Shown here: positions 35,573 through 45,157 of the stretch, piece after piece
Position numbering within the stretch: position 1 is the stretch's first letter
Layout: each line of letters begins with the position of its first letter
Source: Rhizobium sp. CF080
Lineage (GTDB): Bacteria; Pseudomonadota; Alphaproteobacteria; Rhizobiales; Rhizobiaceae
Direction: 5' to 3'
Assembly (NCBI RefSeq): GCF_000282095.2
Contig: NZ_AKKC02000004.1
Location: 372,001-436,000 of the forward strand
Length of the DNA: 64,000 nt
Notes under the pieces: generated by a model
What the model saw: the letters and a program-made list of their open reading frames with translations, nothing else
Told to the model about the DNA's origin: nothing
Databases searched by the model: none
Program-made: the position numbers and the translations under genes

Positions 35573-36451
35573 TCATTCGAGGTTCCGCATTTCGCTATCC
35601 ATCCAGCCGCAGAATTGCCGCACCACTCTCGATTCCGAGCGGCGCTGGTAACGATATGTTCCGGCTTCGACCGGCTCGTATCCGGGCAGCACCACCAAAG
35701 CGCCGGATCCTGTTTCCCGTCCCGTGAGGATGGTCGGCGCGAGCACCATCCCGAGACCGGCGACACAGGCGTGAAGAGCCGCATCGTCCGTGTCGAATTC
35801 ATGGGTGATGGAAAGATCTGCGGGCGAGATGCCGGACGTCTCGCACCAGAGCTTCCAGTCCCAGTTGCCGACGGAGCATTGAAGCGTCGGCAGGTCGGCA
35901 ACGGTGATCTTCCCGTTGCCGGTCGCTCTTGCCAGCAGGCTCGGAGAAGCAACCGGGCGCCTCAGGTCGCGCGCCAGGAATTCCCATCCTTCGGCCGTTT
36001 GCCCTATGCGGAAATGACGGATGCTGACATCGCTGTCCGGGACGGCGGGGAAACTTCGTGCCGAACCGGTCTCCACCCGGACGCGCACCTCTGGGCAGAG
36101 AGCGCGAAAACGGTCCAGTGACGGAATGAGCCAGCGCAGTGCGAGCGACGTCGTCGCATGGACGCTGATTTCGGTTTCGTCGCGATAGAGTGCATCGGCC
36201 GAACGCTCGATGAGCCCGATCGCCGGCGCGACCTCCTGATAGAGCCGCTGTCCCGCATCGGTCAGGGAAACGGTGTTGCTACCCCGGCGGAAGAAGGTCA
36301 CCCCAAGCTCGTCTTCGAGCTTCTTGAGCTGGTGGCTCACCGCACCGGAGGTAACGCCGAGTTCAGCGCCGGCGGCTGTCAGGCTCCCGGTGCGGGCGAC
36401 GATCGTAAACACCCGGACGGCGTTGAGAGAGACGCGATGCTTTCCCTGCAT
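35573..36451 (-). CDS. LysR-family regulator (GcvA-like)
   Basis: 292 residues. The N-terminal helix-turn-helix reads SLNAVRVFTIVARTGSLTAAG, then AELGVTSGAVSHQLKKLEDELGVTFFRR, standard for GcvA-type LysR proteins. The C-terminal ligand domain has ISVHATTSLALRWLIPSLDRF and PADLSITHEFDTDDAALHAC. It is divergent from an MFS transporter gene with 251 bases between, and probably controls it in response to the transported compound. Confidence 0.92.
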   Translation of the reverse strand: MQGKHRVSLNAVRVFTIVARTGSLTAAGAELGVTSGAVSHQLKKLEDELGVTFFRRGSNTVSLTDAGQRLYQEVAPAIGLIERSADALYRDETEISVHATTSLALRWLIPSLDRFRALCPEVRVRVETGSARSFPAVPDSDVSIRHFRIGQTAEGWEFLARDLRRPVASPSLLARATGNGKITVADLPTLQCSVGNWDWKLWCETSGISPADLSITHEFDTDDAALHACVAGLGMVLAPTILTGRETGSGALVVLPGYEPVEAGTYRYQRRSESRVVRQFCGWMDSEMRNLE

Positions 36452-36702
36452 GAATATTCCTCATTCTCCCCTCGAACTCTTCGTTTGAGCACCAGACGAA
36501 AATCCAGCACAAGCGAAGCTGAACAGCCCTTGAGGACGGGGGATGCGCTTAAATCACTCTACCCCAACACCGAAGCCATAGCATGAGTAGTCGCCGAGGC
36601 CGCATTACTTTCATTAAACCTGCCGTCTCAAAAGCTCCCTGACGCAAGCGCCGCTCTTTCCCGTTCCTTTTCAGAAGCAAACCCGCTCGTGCCCCGAGGT
36701 CT

Positions 36703-37908
36703 TTGATGATTTCCTTTCCACGTCAATTCCGCTCGCCTACAGTCCGTGCCGTTGCCGCCCTGTCGCTGACCCAGCTGATCGGCTGGGGCGCCACGTTCTG
36801 GTTGCCCGCGGTGACGGGGCCCGCCATGGCCGGCGACCTGGGCATGGCGCTCCCCATGGTCATGGCAGGGCCGACGGTCATGCTGGTCGTCATGGCCATG
36901 GTCTCCTGGCCGCTGAGCGCCATGTTCGAGCGCCACGGCGCCCGCCCGATCATGGTTCTGGGATCACCGCTGGGTGCCGCAGGCCTGCTGGTCATGGCCC
37001 TGGCCCATGACCCGGTGGCCTATCTCCTGGCGTGGATCATTCTCGGCCTTGCCGGTGCCGGCATGCTGACCACACCGGCGCAGATCGCGTTGACCGAGAT
37101 CGCCGGCGAGAAGGCGCGCCAGGCGCTCGGCGTGCTGATCTTGGCCGGCGGGCTGACATCCACCATCGTCTGGCCGCTGACAGGGCTTCTGCAGGCCGAG
37201 TGGGGCTGGCGCATAACGACGCTCACCTATGCCGCCCTCATGGCGCTCGTCTGCATGCCGCTGCATTGGGTGACGCTTGCCCGCCAACCAGGGGAAAAAT
37301 TGACCGCGAAAACGTCGGGCGAGCCTGTCGCCATCGACCGGCCAAGTTTCGTCCTGCTGGCCATGAGCTTTGCCGCCAACGGCTTTTTCACCTGGGGCTT
37401 TGCCCTCACCATTATCATCCTGTTCGAGGCTCAAGGCCTCGATCACGCCAGCGCGCTGGCTGCCGCGGCCTTCATCGGCATCGCCCAATGGGCGGGGCGG
37501 CTGGTGGATTTCCTCGGCGGTCGGCGCTGGTCTGGTTTCGTCACCGGCCTTGCCGCCTCGGCCCTGTTCCCGCTGAGCTTCATCGTCCTTCTGCTGACAA
37601 GCAATTTTGCCGGAGCCATGCTTTTCGCCGCGCTCTACGGCCTCGCCAGCGGCATCACGGCCGTCACCCGCGCCACGCTGCCGCTGCAGATTTTCCCCGC
37701 CGGCTCCTACGCCCGCGCCTCGGCGCAGCTCGCCGTGCCCCTCAATTTCGCCTTCGCCGCCGCCCCACCGGCATTCACCGCCATCCTTATCTCCGCCGGT
37801 CCCCACGCCGCCCTGTGGCTGGCCCTGGCCATCTCGATCTTCGCCTTTTCAGCGCTCCTCGGCCTTTTGCTGCTGCACCGGCGCACGCTCCGCCTGCAGT
37901 CCCCTTGA
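36703..37908 (+). CDS. MFS transporter
   Basis: 401 residues with 12 predicted membrane helices. The first helix has SLTQLIGWGATFWLPAV, and the loop after helix 2 is FERHGARPIMVLGS, a degenerate MFS motif A. The second half begins near SFVLLAMSFAANGFFTWGF. Related proteins with the opening LSLTQLIGWGTTFW are drug or metabolite exporters of unknown specificity. Control by the divergent LysR regulator is likely. Confidence 0.88.
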   Translation: MMISFPRQFRSPTVRAVAALSLTQLIGWGATFWLPAVTGPAMAGDLGMALPMVMAGPTVMLVVMAMVSWPLSAMFERHGARPIMVLGSPLGAAGLLVMALAHDPVAYLLAWIILGLAGAGMLTTPAQIALTEIAGEKARQALGVLILAGGLTSTIVWPLTGLLQAEWGWRITTLTYAALMALVCMPLHWVTLARQPGEKLTAKTSGEPVAIDRPSFVLLAMSFAANGFFTWGFALTIIILFEAQGLDHASALAAAAFIGIAQWAGRLVDFLGGRRWSGFVTGLAASALFPLSFIVLLLTSNFAGAMLFAALYGLASGITAVTRATLPLQIFPAGSYARASAQLAVPLNFAFAAAPPAFTAILISAGPHAALWLALAISIFAFSALLGLLLLHRRTLRLQSP

Positions 37909-38359
37909 GGACCCCGGGGACGAAATGCGGCCAAACGGCATTTGGCATCGTGTTTCATCAAAGGCTTGGCAGATTTTAGCCCCGCCGACATCCCCGCGGC
38001 CAAGGCGGCGGGCAATAATAACCGCGTCATCGGATGGGAACCGGGTTCGCGAACCGGCTGCCTCACGAAGGTTCGCAAGATCCCGGTTTCGATGATGGTC
38101 GTGAATGCGGCGAGGGAGGGCTCGGAAATCCTCCGCAAACCGCAAGAGACGATCGGGGCAGGCGGAAACCTACCTCATATCACTACCCGATGCCCTGCCT
38201 GCCCCATTCCCGTCTTTGAACCGTGCCGACACGCCCGTCGGCGCGGATAAAGGTGCATTCCGTCTTGCGCCGCGCCGTTGCTTCTTGCCTCGCCACATCC
38301 TATCTCAAGTCTTAAGAACATTCGCGTGAACGCGCGCCTCTGGATGGATATTGGAAGCC
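37909..38359. other. gene-free stretch between MFS and DUF2948 genes
   Basis: About 450 bases without a convincing gene. An imperfect palindrome around ccgggttcgcgaaccgg (about 38043-38059) is visible. Minus-strand frames here show no recognisable family. The right part presumably contains the promoter of the DUF2948-hisD unit. Confidence 0.45.
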
Positions 38360-38794
38360 ATGACCGACTTGAAGCTGCTGGCCCTCGATACGGACGACCT
38401 GGGCGTCATTTCCGCCCATATGCAGGATGCGGTCTTCAAGGTGGGCGACGTGCGCTGGTCGCAGGCCGAGAAGAACTTCTCGCTCGCGGCCAACCGCTTC
38501 GCCTGGGAGAATGCGGCCGCCAAGCAACGCAAGGGTTTCGAGCGCCACCGCGCGGCCATCGTCTTCAAGCGGGTCGAAGCGGTGCGCTCGACGGGCATCA
38601 ACCGCGGCCGCACGGACGAGGTCCTGTCGCTTTTGGCGATCACCTTCTCGCAGAAGGGTGACGGCCCGGAAGGCACGATCGAACTGGTCCTTTCCGGCAA
38701 ATCGACGATTGCGCTCGATGTCGAATGCATCGAAGTTGCTCTTGCGGATGTCGGCGGCGCATGGGAAACGGCGTCGAAGCCCCGTCATCCCTGA
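38360..38794 (+). CDS. DUF2948 family protein
   Basis: About 144 residues from the ATG at 38360 (a TTG lies three codons earlier). The sequence MTDLKLLALDTDDLGVISAH, then MQDAVFKVGD and NRFAWE, matches DUF2948, an alphaproteobacterial family found directly upstream of hisD. Function is unknown; the protein is soluble and has a beta-rich look. The 67-base gap to hisD and shared direction suggest one operon. Confidence 0.82.
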   Translation: MTDLKLLALDTDDLGVISAHMQDAVFKVGDVRWSQAEKNFSLAANRFAWENAAAKQRKGFERHRAAIVFKRVEAVRSTGINRGRTDEVLSLLAITFSQKGDGPEGTIELVLSGKSTIALDVECIEVALADVGGAWETASKPRHP

Positions 38795-38861
38795 TCTGGC
38801 CCCTTTGCCCCAATGGCCCGACCGGGATAACATCGTTTTTTGAGCTGGAAGGGATATCCGC

Positions 38862-40175
38862 TTGGCAATCTGGTTGGATCAGGCGTCGCAGGACTTTGAG
38901 GCGAAGTTTTCCGCATTTCTCTCGACCAAGCGGGAGGTCTCGGAAGATGTGAACACTGTGGTGCGCGCCATCATCGATGATGTGCGCGCCCGCGGCGACC
39001 AGGCGCTGATCGACTATTCCGCCCGTTTCGACGGCATCGACCTCGCCAAGGTCGGGATAAGGGTCACCGAAGCCGAGATCGACGCCGCCTTCGCCGAGAC
39101 CGACCGAAAAGTCGTCGACGCCCTGACTTTCGCCGCCGAACGGATCGAGCGCCACCATGCCCGGCAGATGCCGAAGGACGATATCTACGAGGACGCGATC
39201 GGCGTGGGCTTGGGCTCCCGCTGGACGGCAATCGAGGCGGTTGGGCTCTATGTTCCAGGCGGCACCGCGAGCTATCCGAGCTCGGTTCTGATGAATGCCG
39301 TGCCGGCAAAGGTTGCCGGCGTGCCGCGTGTGGTCATGGTCGTGCCGGCCAGCAGCGGCAAGATCAACCCGGCGGTGCTCGCCGCCGCCCGCATTGCCGG
39401 CGTCACCGAAATCTACCGCATCGGCGGCGCCCAGGCCGTGGCGGCGCTCGCCTATGGCACCGAGACGATCGCCCCGGTTGCCAAGATCGTCGGCCCCGGC
39501 AATGCCTATGTGGCGGCCGCCAAGCGGCATGTCTTCGGCACCGTCGGCATCGACATGATCGCCGGCCCTTCGGAAGTCCTGGTCATCGCCGACAAGGAGA
39601 ATGATCCGGACTGGCTGGCTGCCGACCTGCTCGCCCAGGCCGAACACGATGCCGGCGCCCAGTCGATCCTCGTCACCGACGATGCCGAACTCGGCAAGGC
39701 GGTGGAGGCGGCCGTCGAGCGCCAGCTGAAGACCCTGTCGCGCTCGGAAACCGCAGCGGCGAGCTGGCGTGATTTCGGCGCCGTCATCCTGGTGCCGGAC
39801 CTCAATGCCTCGCTGCCGCTCGCCAACCGCATCGCCGCCGAGCACCTGGAGCTTGCTGTTGCCGATCCCGATGCGCTGCTGCCCGGCATCCGCAATGCCG
39901 GCGCGATCTTCATCGGCCGCCATACGCCGGAAGTGATCGGGGATTATGTCGGCGGCTCCAACCACGTGCTGCCGACGGCGCGCTCGGCCCGTTTCTCCTC
40001 CGGCCTTTCGGTGCTCGATTTCGTCAAGCGCACCTCGATCCTGCGGCTCGGCCCCGACCAGCTCCGCCAGCTCGCCCCGGCGGCGATCACGCTCGCCCAT
40101 TCCGAAGGGCTCGATGCCCATGCCCGTTCCGTCGCCATCCGCCTGAACGGCCTGCCCCTCGACGACGAGGGCTGA
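38862..40175 (+). CDS. hisD: histidinol dehydrogenase
   Basis: 437 residues, normal HisD length, starting with TTG at 38862 after a ggaaggga ribosome site. Hallmarks are [49 protein letters not shown], the zinc-binding Gln/His in [16 protein letters not shown], the catalytic Glu/His in [21 protein letters not shown] and a final His in HARSVAIRL. It oxidises L-histidinol to histidine in two NAD-dependent steps. It heads a compact group with UPF0262 and a tyrosine phosphatase gene (gaps of 3 and 2 bases). Confidence 0.97.
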   Translation: MAIWLDQASQDFEAKFSAFLSTKREVSEDVNTVVRAIIDDVRARGDQALIDYSARFDGIDLAKVGIRVTEAEIDAAFAETDRKVVDALTFAAERIERHHARQMPKDDIYEDAIGVGLGSRWTAIEAVGLYVPGGTASYPSSVLMNAVPAKVAGVPRVVMVVPASSGKINPAVLAAARIAGVTEIYRIGGAQAVAALAYGTETIAPVAKIVGPGNAYVAAAKRHVFGTVGIDMIAGPSEVLVIADKENDPDWLAADLLAQAEHDAGAQSILVTDDAELGKAVEAAVERQLKTLSRSETAAASWRDFGAVILVPDLNASLPLANRIAAEHLELAVADPDALLPGIRNAGAIFIGRHTPEVIGDYVGGSNHVLPTARSARFSSGLSVLDFVKRTSILRLGPDQLRQLAPAAITLAHSEGLDAHARSVAIRLNGLPLDDEG

Positions 40176-40178
40176 CGG

Positions 40179-40652
40179 ATGGGGGCAGCGGTCTACCGGC
40201 TCTACGATGTCGTTCTGGACGACTCGATCGGACGCTCGACGCCCGATGTGGAACATGAGCGGGCGGTCGCCATCTTCGACCTCGTCGAGGAAAACTCCTT
40301 CGAGCCGCTCGGCCATGCCGGCGGCCCCTACAAGCTGAAACTCTCGCTCGTCGACAGCAAGCTGGTGCTCGGCATCACCACGGACAAGGGTGAGCAGGTC
40401 GCGACCCATATCCTGTCGCTGACGCCCTTCCGGCGGATCATCAAGGACTATTTCATGATCTGCGAGAGCTATTACGAGGCGATCCGCGCCTCGACGCCCA
40501 GCCGCATCGAGGCGATCGACATGGGCCGCCGCGGCGTCCACAACGAAGGCTCGCAGACGCTGATGGACCGCCTCGACGGCAAGATCCGCATCGATTTCGA
40601 TACGGCGCGCCGGCTTTTCACGCTGGTCTGCGTGCTTTACTGGCGCGGCTGA
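40179..40652 (+). CDS. UPF0262 family protein
   Basis: 157 residues. [30 protein letters not shown] in pieces, [35 protein letters not shown] and [13 protein letters not shown] match UPF0262, a Rhizobiales/Alphaproteobacteria family of unknown function. It lies 3 bases after hisD and 2 bases before the phosphatase gene, so it is certainly co-translated with them. Confidence 0.88.
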   Translation: MGAAVYRLYDVVLDDSIGRSTPDVEHERAVAIFDLVEENSFEPLGHAGGPYKLKLSLVDSKLVLGITTDKGEQVATHILSLTPFRRIIKDYFMICESYYEAIRASTPSRIEAIDMGRRGVHNEGSQTLMDRLDGKIRIDFDTARRLFTLVCVLYWRG

Positions 40653-40654
40653 GC

Positions 40655-41134
40655 ATGGAGGCAGAATTCGCCCCCGCGACCAAAGCCAAAAAGCCGAGCG
40701 CCATCCTTTTCATGTGCGGCTTCAACGTCATCCGTTCGCCGCTCGCCGAAGCCATTGCAAAGCGATTGCTGCCACCCGATATCTACATCCAGTCGGCGGG
40801 CGTGCGCTCCGGCGAGCGCGATCCCTTCGTGGATGCGGTGCTGGAGGAGGTCGGGCTTTCGATCGGCCGGCATCAGCCGCGCACGCTCGAAGAGCTCGAG
40901 GACGATTTTTTCGACCTGATCGTCACGCTGACGCCGGAAGCCCACCATGCCGCGCTGGAACTGACCCGTGCCAATGCCGTGGACGTGGTCTACTGGCCGA
41001 CCATGGATCCGACCGCCGCGACCGGCACCCGCGAGCAGATGCTCGATGCCTATCGGGAGGTTCGCGATCACCTCTGGCGGCTGATCGAGGAGCGTCTTTC
41101 GGGCATCAGCCGGCACCCGGCCGAGACTGCCTGA
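40655..41134 (+). CDS. low-molecular-weight protein tyrosine phosphatase family
   Basis: 159 residues. The phosphate loop is FMCGFNVIRSPLAEA: Cys21 with five residues before Arg27, the Cys-x5-Arg motif, in the usual N-terminal place for this family (also shared with ArsC-type arsenate reductases). A candidate general acid is Asp in WPTMDPTAATG. It is translationally linked to hisD and UPF0262. The true substrate is not known; the variant loop (GFNVIR rather than GNICR) suggests a diverged subgroup. Confidence 0.85.
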   Translation: MEAEFAPATKAKKPSAILFMCGFNVIRSPLAEAIAKRLLPPDIYIQSAGVRSGERDPFVDAVLEEVGLSIGRHQPRTLEELEDDFFDLIVTLTPEAHHAALELTRANAVDVVYWPTMDPTAATGTREQMLDAYREVRDHLWRLIEERLSGISRHPAETA

Positions 41135-41286
41135 AACGGCCCCGCAGAGGCTGCTTGAAACGACATTGAGAATAGCGCGCAAGCGAGGTTCACAAAGCGG
41201 ACATGATTGTGTAGTTTCCGCGCAAATTTCCGGGCGGGCGCGAAAAGCGTTGCCGGCCCAACCCAACACAGGAAGAAAACCTATAG

Positions 41287-41505
41287 ATGGCTAAAGAAGA
41301 AGTCCTCGAATTCCCGGGCATCGTGACCGAACTCCTGCCCAACGCGACGTTCCGCGTGAAGCTCGAAAACGAACACGAGATCATTGCCCACACCGCAGGC
41401 CGCATGCGCAAGAACCGCATCCGTGTTCTCGCCGGCGACAAGGTGCTTGTCGAAATGACGCCCTACGACCTGACCAAGGGCCGCATCACCTACCGCTTCA
41501 AGTAA
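41287..41505 (+). CDS. infA: translation initiation factor IF-1
   Basis: 72 residues, exactly the family length, an S1-type OB-fold: [40 protein letters not shown] and ITYRFK at the end. It binds the ribosomal A-site during initiation. Aaggaagaaa-type purines precede the ATG. The 152-base gap upstream probably holds its own promoter; maf follows 25 bases downstream. Confidence 0.98.
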   Translation: MAKEEVLEFPGIVTELLPNATFRVKLENEHEIIAHTAGRMRKNRIRVLAGDKVLVEMTPYDLTKGRITYRFK

Positions 41506-41530
41506 TTCATATCATCCGCGGCGGGCTCTC

Positions 41531-42151
41531 ATGGCGCTGGAACAAAAGCTGATACTGGCCTCCGGTTCTCCGCGCCGTCTCGACCTCCTCAACCAGGCCG
41601 GCATCGTGCCGGCGCGGCTGATGCCGATGGATATCGACGAGACGCCGAAGAAATCCGAACATCCGCGCTCGCTCGCCCGCAGGCTTTCGACCGAGAAGGC
41701 GGAAGCGGCGCTCGGCGCCATCCGCAACGATCCCGCCTGGCGGCACAGCTATATCCTGTCGGCCGACACGGTGGTCGCCGTTGGCCGCCGCATTCTCGAA
41801 AAGACCGAATATACGCAGGAGGCCTCTTCCGCCCTGCATCTGCTCTCCGGGCGCGGCCACTGGGTCTATACCGGCATCTGCCTGATCACCCCCGGCGGCC
41901 AGTTCCGTCAGAAGGTCGTGCAGACCAAGGTTCGCTTCAAAAGGCTTTCCACCCGCGAGATCGAAAACTATATCGCGTCGGGGCAGTGGCGCGGCAAGGC
42001 AGGCGCCTACGCCATCCAGGGCATTGCCGGATCCTTCGTCCAGAAGCTCGTCGGCTCCTATACCAATGTGGTCGGCCTGCCGCTTTTCGAGGTGACCGGA
42101 CTTCTGGCCGGCGAAGGCTTCGACGTGGCGGCTGCCTGGCCAGAGGGCTGA
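41531..42151 (+). CDS. maf: Maf-family nucleoside triphosphate pyrophosphatase
   Basis: 206 residues. The Maf signature [19 protein letters not shown] is at the N-terminus, with [32 protein letters not shown] (catalytic Asp) and [18 protein letters not shown]. Maf proteins hydrolyse non-canonical or specific nucleoside triphosphates to monophosphates as a housekeeping function. It follows infA in the same direction. Confidence 0.94.
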   Translation: MALEQKLILASGSPRRLDLLNQAGIVPARLMPMDIDETPKKSEHPRSLARRLSTEKAEAALGAIRNDPAWRHSYILSADTVVAVGRRILEKTEYTQEASSALHLLSGRGHWVYTGICLITPGGQFRQKVVQTKVRFKRLSTREIENYIASGQWRGKAGAYAIQGIAGSFVQKLVGSYTNVVGLPLFEVTGLLAGEGFDVAAAWPEG

Positions 42152-42272
42152 TTTGCGGGCTGATGGCTGCCTGACAGTAGGCCGAGGGACGCGCTGCAGG
42201 CCGCGAGCGCTGCCCCTGGCGATATCCCACCGTAGAATGCGCTAGGCCGCGCAAACTAAGGAGTATTCAAAG

Positions 42273-42482
42273 ATGACATCCGAACCGATCAAGACCGGCG
42301 GCAAGGTTGAACCGCTGAGGAAAACGAGACCCTGCCCGGAATGCGGCAAGCCATCCTCGCGCGAAAACTATCCGTTCTGCTCCGACCGCTGCCGCACGCT
42401 CGACCTGTCGCGCTGGCTGACGGGTTCCTACGCCATCCCGGTTTCGGAGGACCAGACCAAGGCCGATGGCTCGGACGACTGA
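42273..42482 (+). CDS. yacG: DNA gyrase inhibitor YacG
   Basis: 69 residues. The four-cysteine zinc site is CPECGK ... FCSDRCRTLDLSRWLTG, diagnostic of YacG, followed by the short acidic tail. E. coli YacG binds GyrB and blocks DNA binding. ATG at 42273 has AAGGAG upstream. Position directly after maf is conserved in rhizobia. Confidence 0.95.
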   Translation: MTSEPIKTGGKVEPLRKTRPCPECGKPSSRENYPFCSDRCRTLDLSRWLTGSYAIPVSEDQTKADGSDD

Positions 42483-42648
42483 ACCGGGGCAGGCGGTGCC
42501 TGTTTTTGTTCAGGAATTTGCGATTTTCGCAAACCTGTCAAAAAAGTGGGTTCTGGCGCTGGACATGGCCGAACAAGATGTTATAACCCCGCTCGCTCCG
42601 GGGGATTGCCCCCGCCGGCCTCGGCCGGAAGGCTCTAGAGGCCTCGAT

Positions 42649-42724
42649 GCCCGGATAGCTCAGTTGGTAGAGCAGCGGATTGAAAATCCGCGTGTCGGTG
42701 GTTCAAATCCGCCTCCGGGCACCA
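42649..42724 (+). tRNA. tRNA-Phe (anticodon GAA)
   Basis: A complete cloverleaf: acceptor GCCCGGA/TCCGGGC, D-arm GCTCAGTTGGTAGAGC, anticodon stem GCGGA/TCCGC with loop TTGAAAA (anticodon GAA), T-arm with GGTTCAAATCC, discriminator A and an encoded CCA. Confidence 0.97.
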
Positions 42725-42774
42725 TCTTCTCCCCGGCCCATTCTGGGCATATGGTTAGGTTTTATTCTTGAGAC

Positions 42775-43005
42775 ATGGGTAACCCTTTCGGGCCACGCAA
42801 GCCTGTTCAGGGATGGGCGGCGCGCCTATGTCATCGGCCCCTGTCGGCCGAGGAATTGGACAGTCTGAAAGAGGCGGCCGCGCGTCTCGATCGGTGGCAA
42901 ATCGATCAGCCGTCCTGCCGGAACAGCCGGTTCGTCCGTACCATTCTAGACGCTGCTGCTGCTGCCGTAGCAGAGATTGTCGTCGTTGCCATCGTGAGCA
43001 TCTAG
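42775..43005 (+). CDS. possible 76-residue hypothetical protein
   Basis: ATG 51 bases after tRNA-Phe, with a weak gaga before it. The reading has a basic N-terminal half (MGNPFGPRKPVQGWAARL), a short helical stretch (SAEELDSLKEAAARLDRWQ) and an Ala/Val-rich hydrophobic end (ILDAAAAAVAEIVVVAIV). I recognise no family. It ends 4 bases inside the convergent J-domain gene. Could be a chance frame. Confidence 0.3.
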   Translation: MGNPFGPRKPVQGWAARLCHRPLSAEELDSLKEAAARLDRWQIDQPSCRNSRFVRTILDAAAAAVAEIVVVAIVSI

Positions 43006-43610
43006 CAGAAGCCGTTGAGCTTCAGGATCTTGTGGGCATCGATCGACGCCTGAAGCTGGTCCTCGGAGTTGCGATCTCCATAATTTGCGTCCGGATGGTG
43101 CATCTTGAGCCTCTGCTTGTAGCGGCTTCTGATCTCCTCCGGCGTAGCATCCGGCGAAAGACCGAGTGTCTCGAAAGCCTTGGCTTCCAGCACCTTGAGC
43201 TTCCGTCGCTGAAGATCCGCTCTTGCCGCTTGGCGTTGTGCAGCGCTTTTACGTGCGTTCGTCGCCTTTGCGGAGCCCGAACGTGCGGTAGAAGGGAGGG
43301 GCATCTCCGACGTCCGACTGATACCAGTACCCCAAGTCGGGCGGCTGCCGCTTGCCGCTTCCCTCTGATAGCGAGCGATTAACGGGTCAGACAGATTGGT
43401 CGCGAAATTATAACCCTTGATGTAGTCCTTGATATGCTCAGGACAGAACGGCAGATACAACCCTTCAGCATCCCGTCCGACAGGAGCGCGGTGAGTACCA
43501 CTCTTTTCGCATCCGTCCCATTGGCATTTAGGGCCACTTGGTTCGTGCTGCGGAGTGGGCTTTTTGCGGGTGGACCGCAGGCCCACGAATATCTTTGAAT
43601 CAGAGGTCAT
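43002..43610 (-). CDS. J-domain (DnaJ-like) protein
   Basis: 202 residues. The C-terminal 60 residues are a J domain: AFETLGLSPDATPEEIRSRYKQRLKMHHPDAN, with the essential His-Pro-Asp tripeptide, ending IDAHKILKL. The N-terminal part has four cysteine/histidine positions (CQWDGCEKSGTH ... FCPEH) that could bind a metal, then a charged linker. This layout is shared by a Rhizobiales family of small Hsp70 co-chaperones with unknown clients. It is divergent from the DUF808 gene. Confidence 0.9.
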   Translation of the reverse strand: MTSDSKIFVGLRSTRKKPTPQHEPSGPKCQWDGCEKSGTHRAPVGRDAEGLYLPFCPEHIKDYIKGYNFATNLSDPLIARYQREAASGSRPTWGTGISRTSEMPLPSTARSGSAKATNARKSAAQRQAARADLQRRKLKVLEAKAFETLGLSPDATPEEIRSRYKQRLKMHHPDANYGDRNSEDQLQASIDAHKILKLNGFC

Positions 43611-43712
43611 CGCGCCTTATATGGCGGTGTGAAGGAAAAGCGCAATGCGCCGGCGCTTCGGAGGGGATTGTCGCAAGTTGGTCTGCTATCGGTTTTTTGG
43701 ACGGAGGCTCGA

Positions 43713-44735
43713 ATGAGCGTCGGCTTGATCGCCCTTCTGGATGATATCGCGGCATTGGCGAAAGTGGCAGCAGCGTCGCTCGACGATATCGCCGGCCAAG
43801 CTGCCAAGGCGGGCGCGAAAGCGGCAGGCGTCGTCATCGATGATGCGGCAGTCACGCCCCGTTACGTCACCGGGTTCTCGGCTGCACGCGAATTGCCGAT
43901 CATCGGCAAGATCGCGCTCGGTTCGCTGAAGAACAAGCTTCTGATCCTGCTTCCCGCGGCGCTCCTCCTGAGCTTTGTCGCACCTCAGGCGATCACACCG
44001 CTGCTAATGATCGGTGGGCTCTATCTCTGTTATGAGGGTGTGGAAAAAGTCTACGAAACCCTGCTACCGCACGCTGCCCACGCCCATGAAACGGCACTCG
44101 AGACGTCAAGCCTCGGCGCCCAGTCGCTCGAAGACGAGAAGGTTGCCGGCGCGATCAAGACAGATTTTATCCTGTCGGCCGAAATCATGGCGATTACGCT
44201 CGCCGCGGTGCCGTCAGGCAGCGTATTCACGCAGGCTTTCATCCTTGCTGTCGTTGGGCTGAGCATAACGGCCATGGTTTATGGCGGCGTGGGGCTGATC
44301 GTGAAGGCCGATGATCTGGGGTTGATGATGGCGCGTGCCCAGACGGCGCCTCCGGTGGGACCGTTCGTGCGCGCCCTCGGAAGAGGGCTTGTCACCGGCA
44401 TGCCTTATTTCCTGAAAGTGCTCGGCATCGTGGGAACGGCCGCGATGATCTGGGTCGGGGGCGGCATCATCGTTCACGGCCTCGAAGCCTATGGTGTCAG
44501 CGGTCTTGCGCATCTCATCCATGATGCCGGGGAGGTGACCGCACATGCCATTCCCGCTCTGGCGTCCGTGCTGCGCTGGATTATCGAAGCCGCAGGAGCG
44601 GGCGTCATCGGTATTATCGCCGGCTTGATCACAATTCCGGTCGCCGGCTACGTTATCTCGCCGATGTGGCGATACCTCAAATCGCTCCTGCCGCGCCGCC
44701 GGCGGAAAGAGGCCCTGGCGGACGGGAAAAAATGA
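43713..44735 (+). CDS. DUF808 family membrane protein (YedI-like)
   Basis: About 340 residues; ATG at 43713 with GGAGG upstream (the open frame extends to 43629). The N-terminus SVGLIALLDDIAALAKVAA and ASLDDIAGQAAKAGAKAAG, VIDDAAVTPRYVTGF and GGLYLCYEGVEKV are hallmark DUF808 segments. About seven membrane helices follow. Function is unknown; E. coli YedI is the best-known member. The end is strongly basic (LLPRRRRKEAL). Confidence 0.92.
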   Translation: MSVGLIALLDDIAALAKVAAASLDDIAGQAAKAGAKAAGVVIDDAAVTPRYVTGFSAARELPIIGKIALGSLKNKLLILLPAALLLSFVAPQAITPLLMIGGLYLCYEGVEKVYETLLPHAAHAHETALETSSLGAQSLEDEKVAGAIKTDFILSAEIMAITLAAVPSGSVFTQAFILAVVGLSITAMVYGGVGLIVKADDLGLMMARAQTAPPVGPFVRALGRGLVTGMPYFLKVLGIVGTAAMIWVGGGIIVHGLEAYGVSGLAHLIHDAGEVTAHAIPALASVLRWIIEAAGAGVIGIIAGLITIPVAGYVISPMWRYLKSLLPRRRRKEALADGKK

Positions 44736-44801
44736 ACGCTGCGGCCATCGGCAGGCAGCTGTTACCGACGGGCTCGGCGGTGCACGGCATCACGCAAGGC
44801 G

Positions 44802-44942
44802 TCATATCCGGCGAGCGCGCTTAAAGCGGATGAAAAGTGCGATGCACATGACGGCGATGACTGCCAAAATGACAAAATAGCCGTAGCTGGTTTTCAGCTC
44901 CGGCAGATTGCCCGCCTCGAAAACCGTGGCGCGATATCGCAT
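44802..44942 (-). pseudogene. possible CorA-like C-terminal remnant
   Basis: A 46-codon open frame with an in-frame stop four codons upstream of its ATG. It reads FEAGNLPELKTSYGYFVIL, then a hydrophobic helix and FIRFKRARRI. CorA-type magnesium transporters end in the same way: a short NxxxxPEL-x-x-x-YGY loop, the last membrane helix and a basic tail. Nothing of the rest of a CorA is found upstream, so this looks like the tail of a deleted gene. The assignment is by eye on a short segment. Confidence 0.4.
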
Positions 44943-45157
44943 GCCTTCTCACCGCCTGAACTCGATCCTTCCCCAAATCGTGTCCTCGCAGCGCTAGGTT
45001 TGCAGAACCATGACGGGCGAAGAGGCGTCGGCCGGGCGTGCTTCCAATGCGTATAATTCCGCAATGTGAACGAATCCGAGCGATTTTCTTGCAGTTGAAT
45101 GCCACCCGTAAAACTCTCGTTGTCGAATGTTGTGCAAGCGGCATATTGGAGGAGACC

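Noticed and set aside
38640-40541. 633-codon minus-strand frame over hisD and UPF0262
   Set aside because: Shadow of strongly conserved plus-strand genes; no family signs and no ribosome site.
42649-42724. tRNA-Phe as an integration site for the accessory region downstream
   Set aside because: I find no second copy of the tRNA 3' end and no integrase gene in the window.
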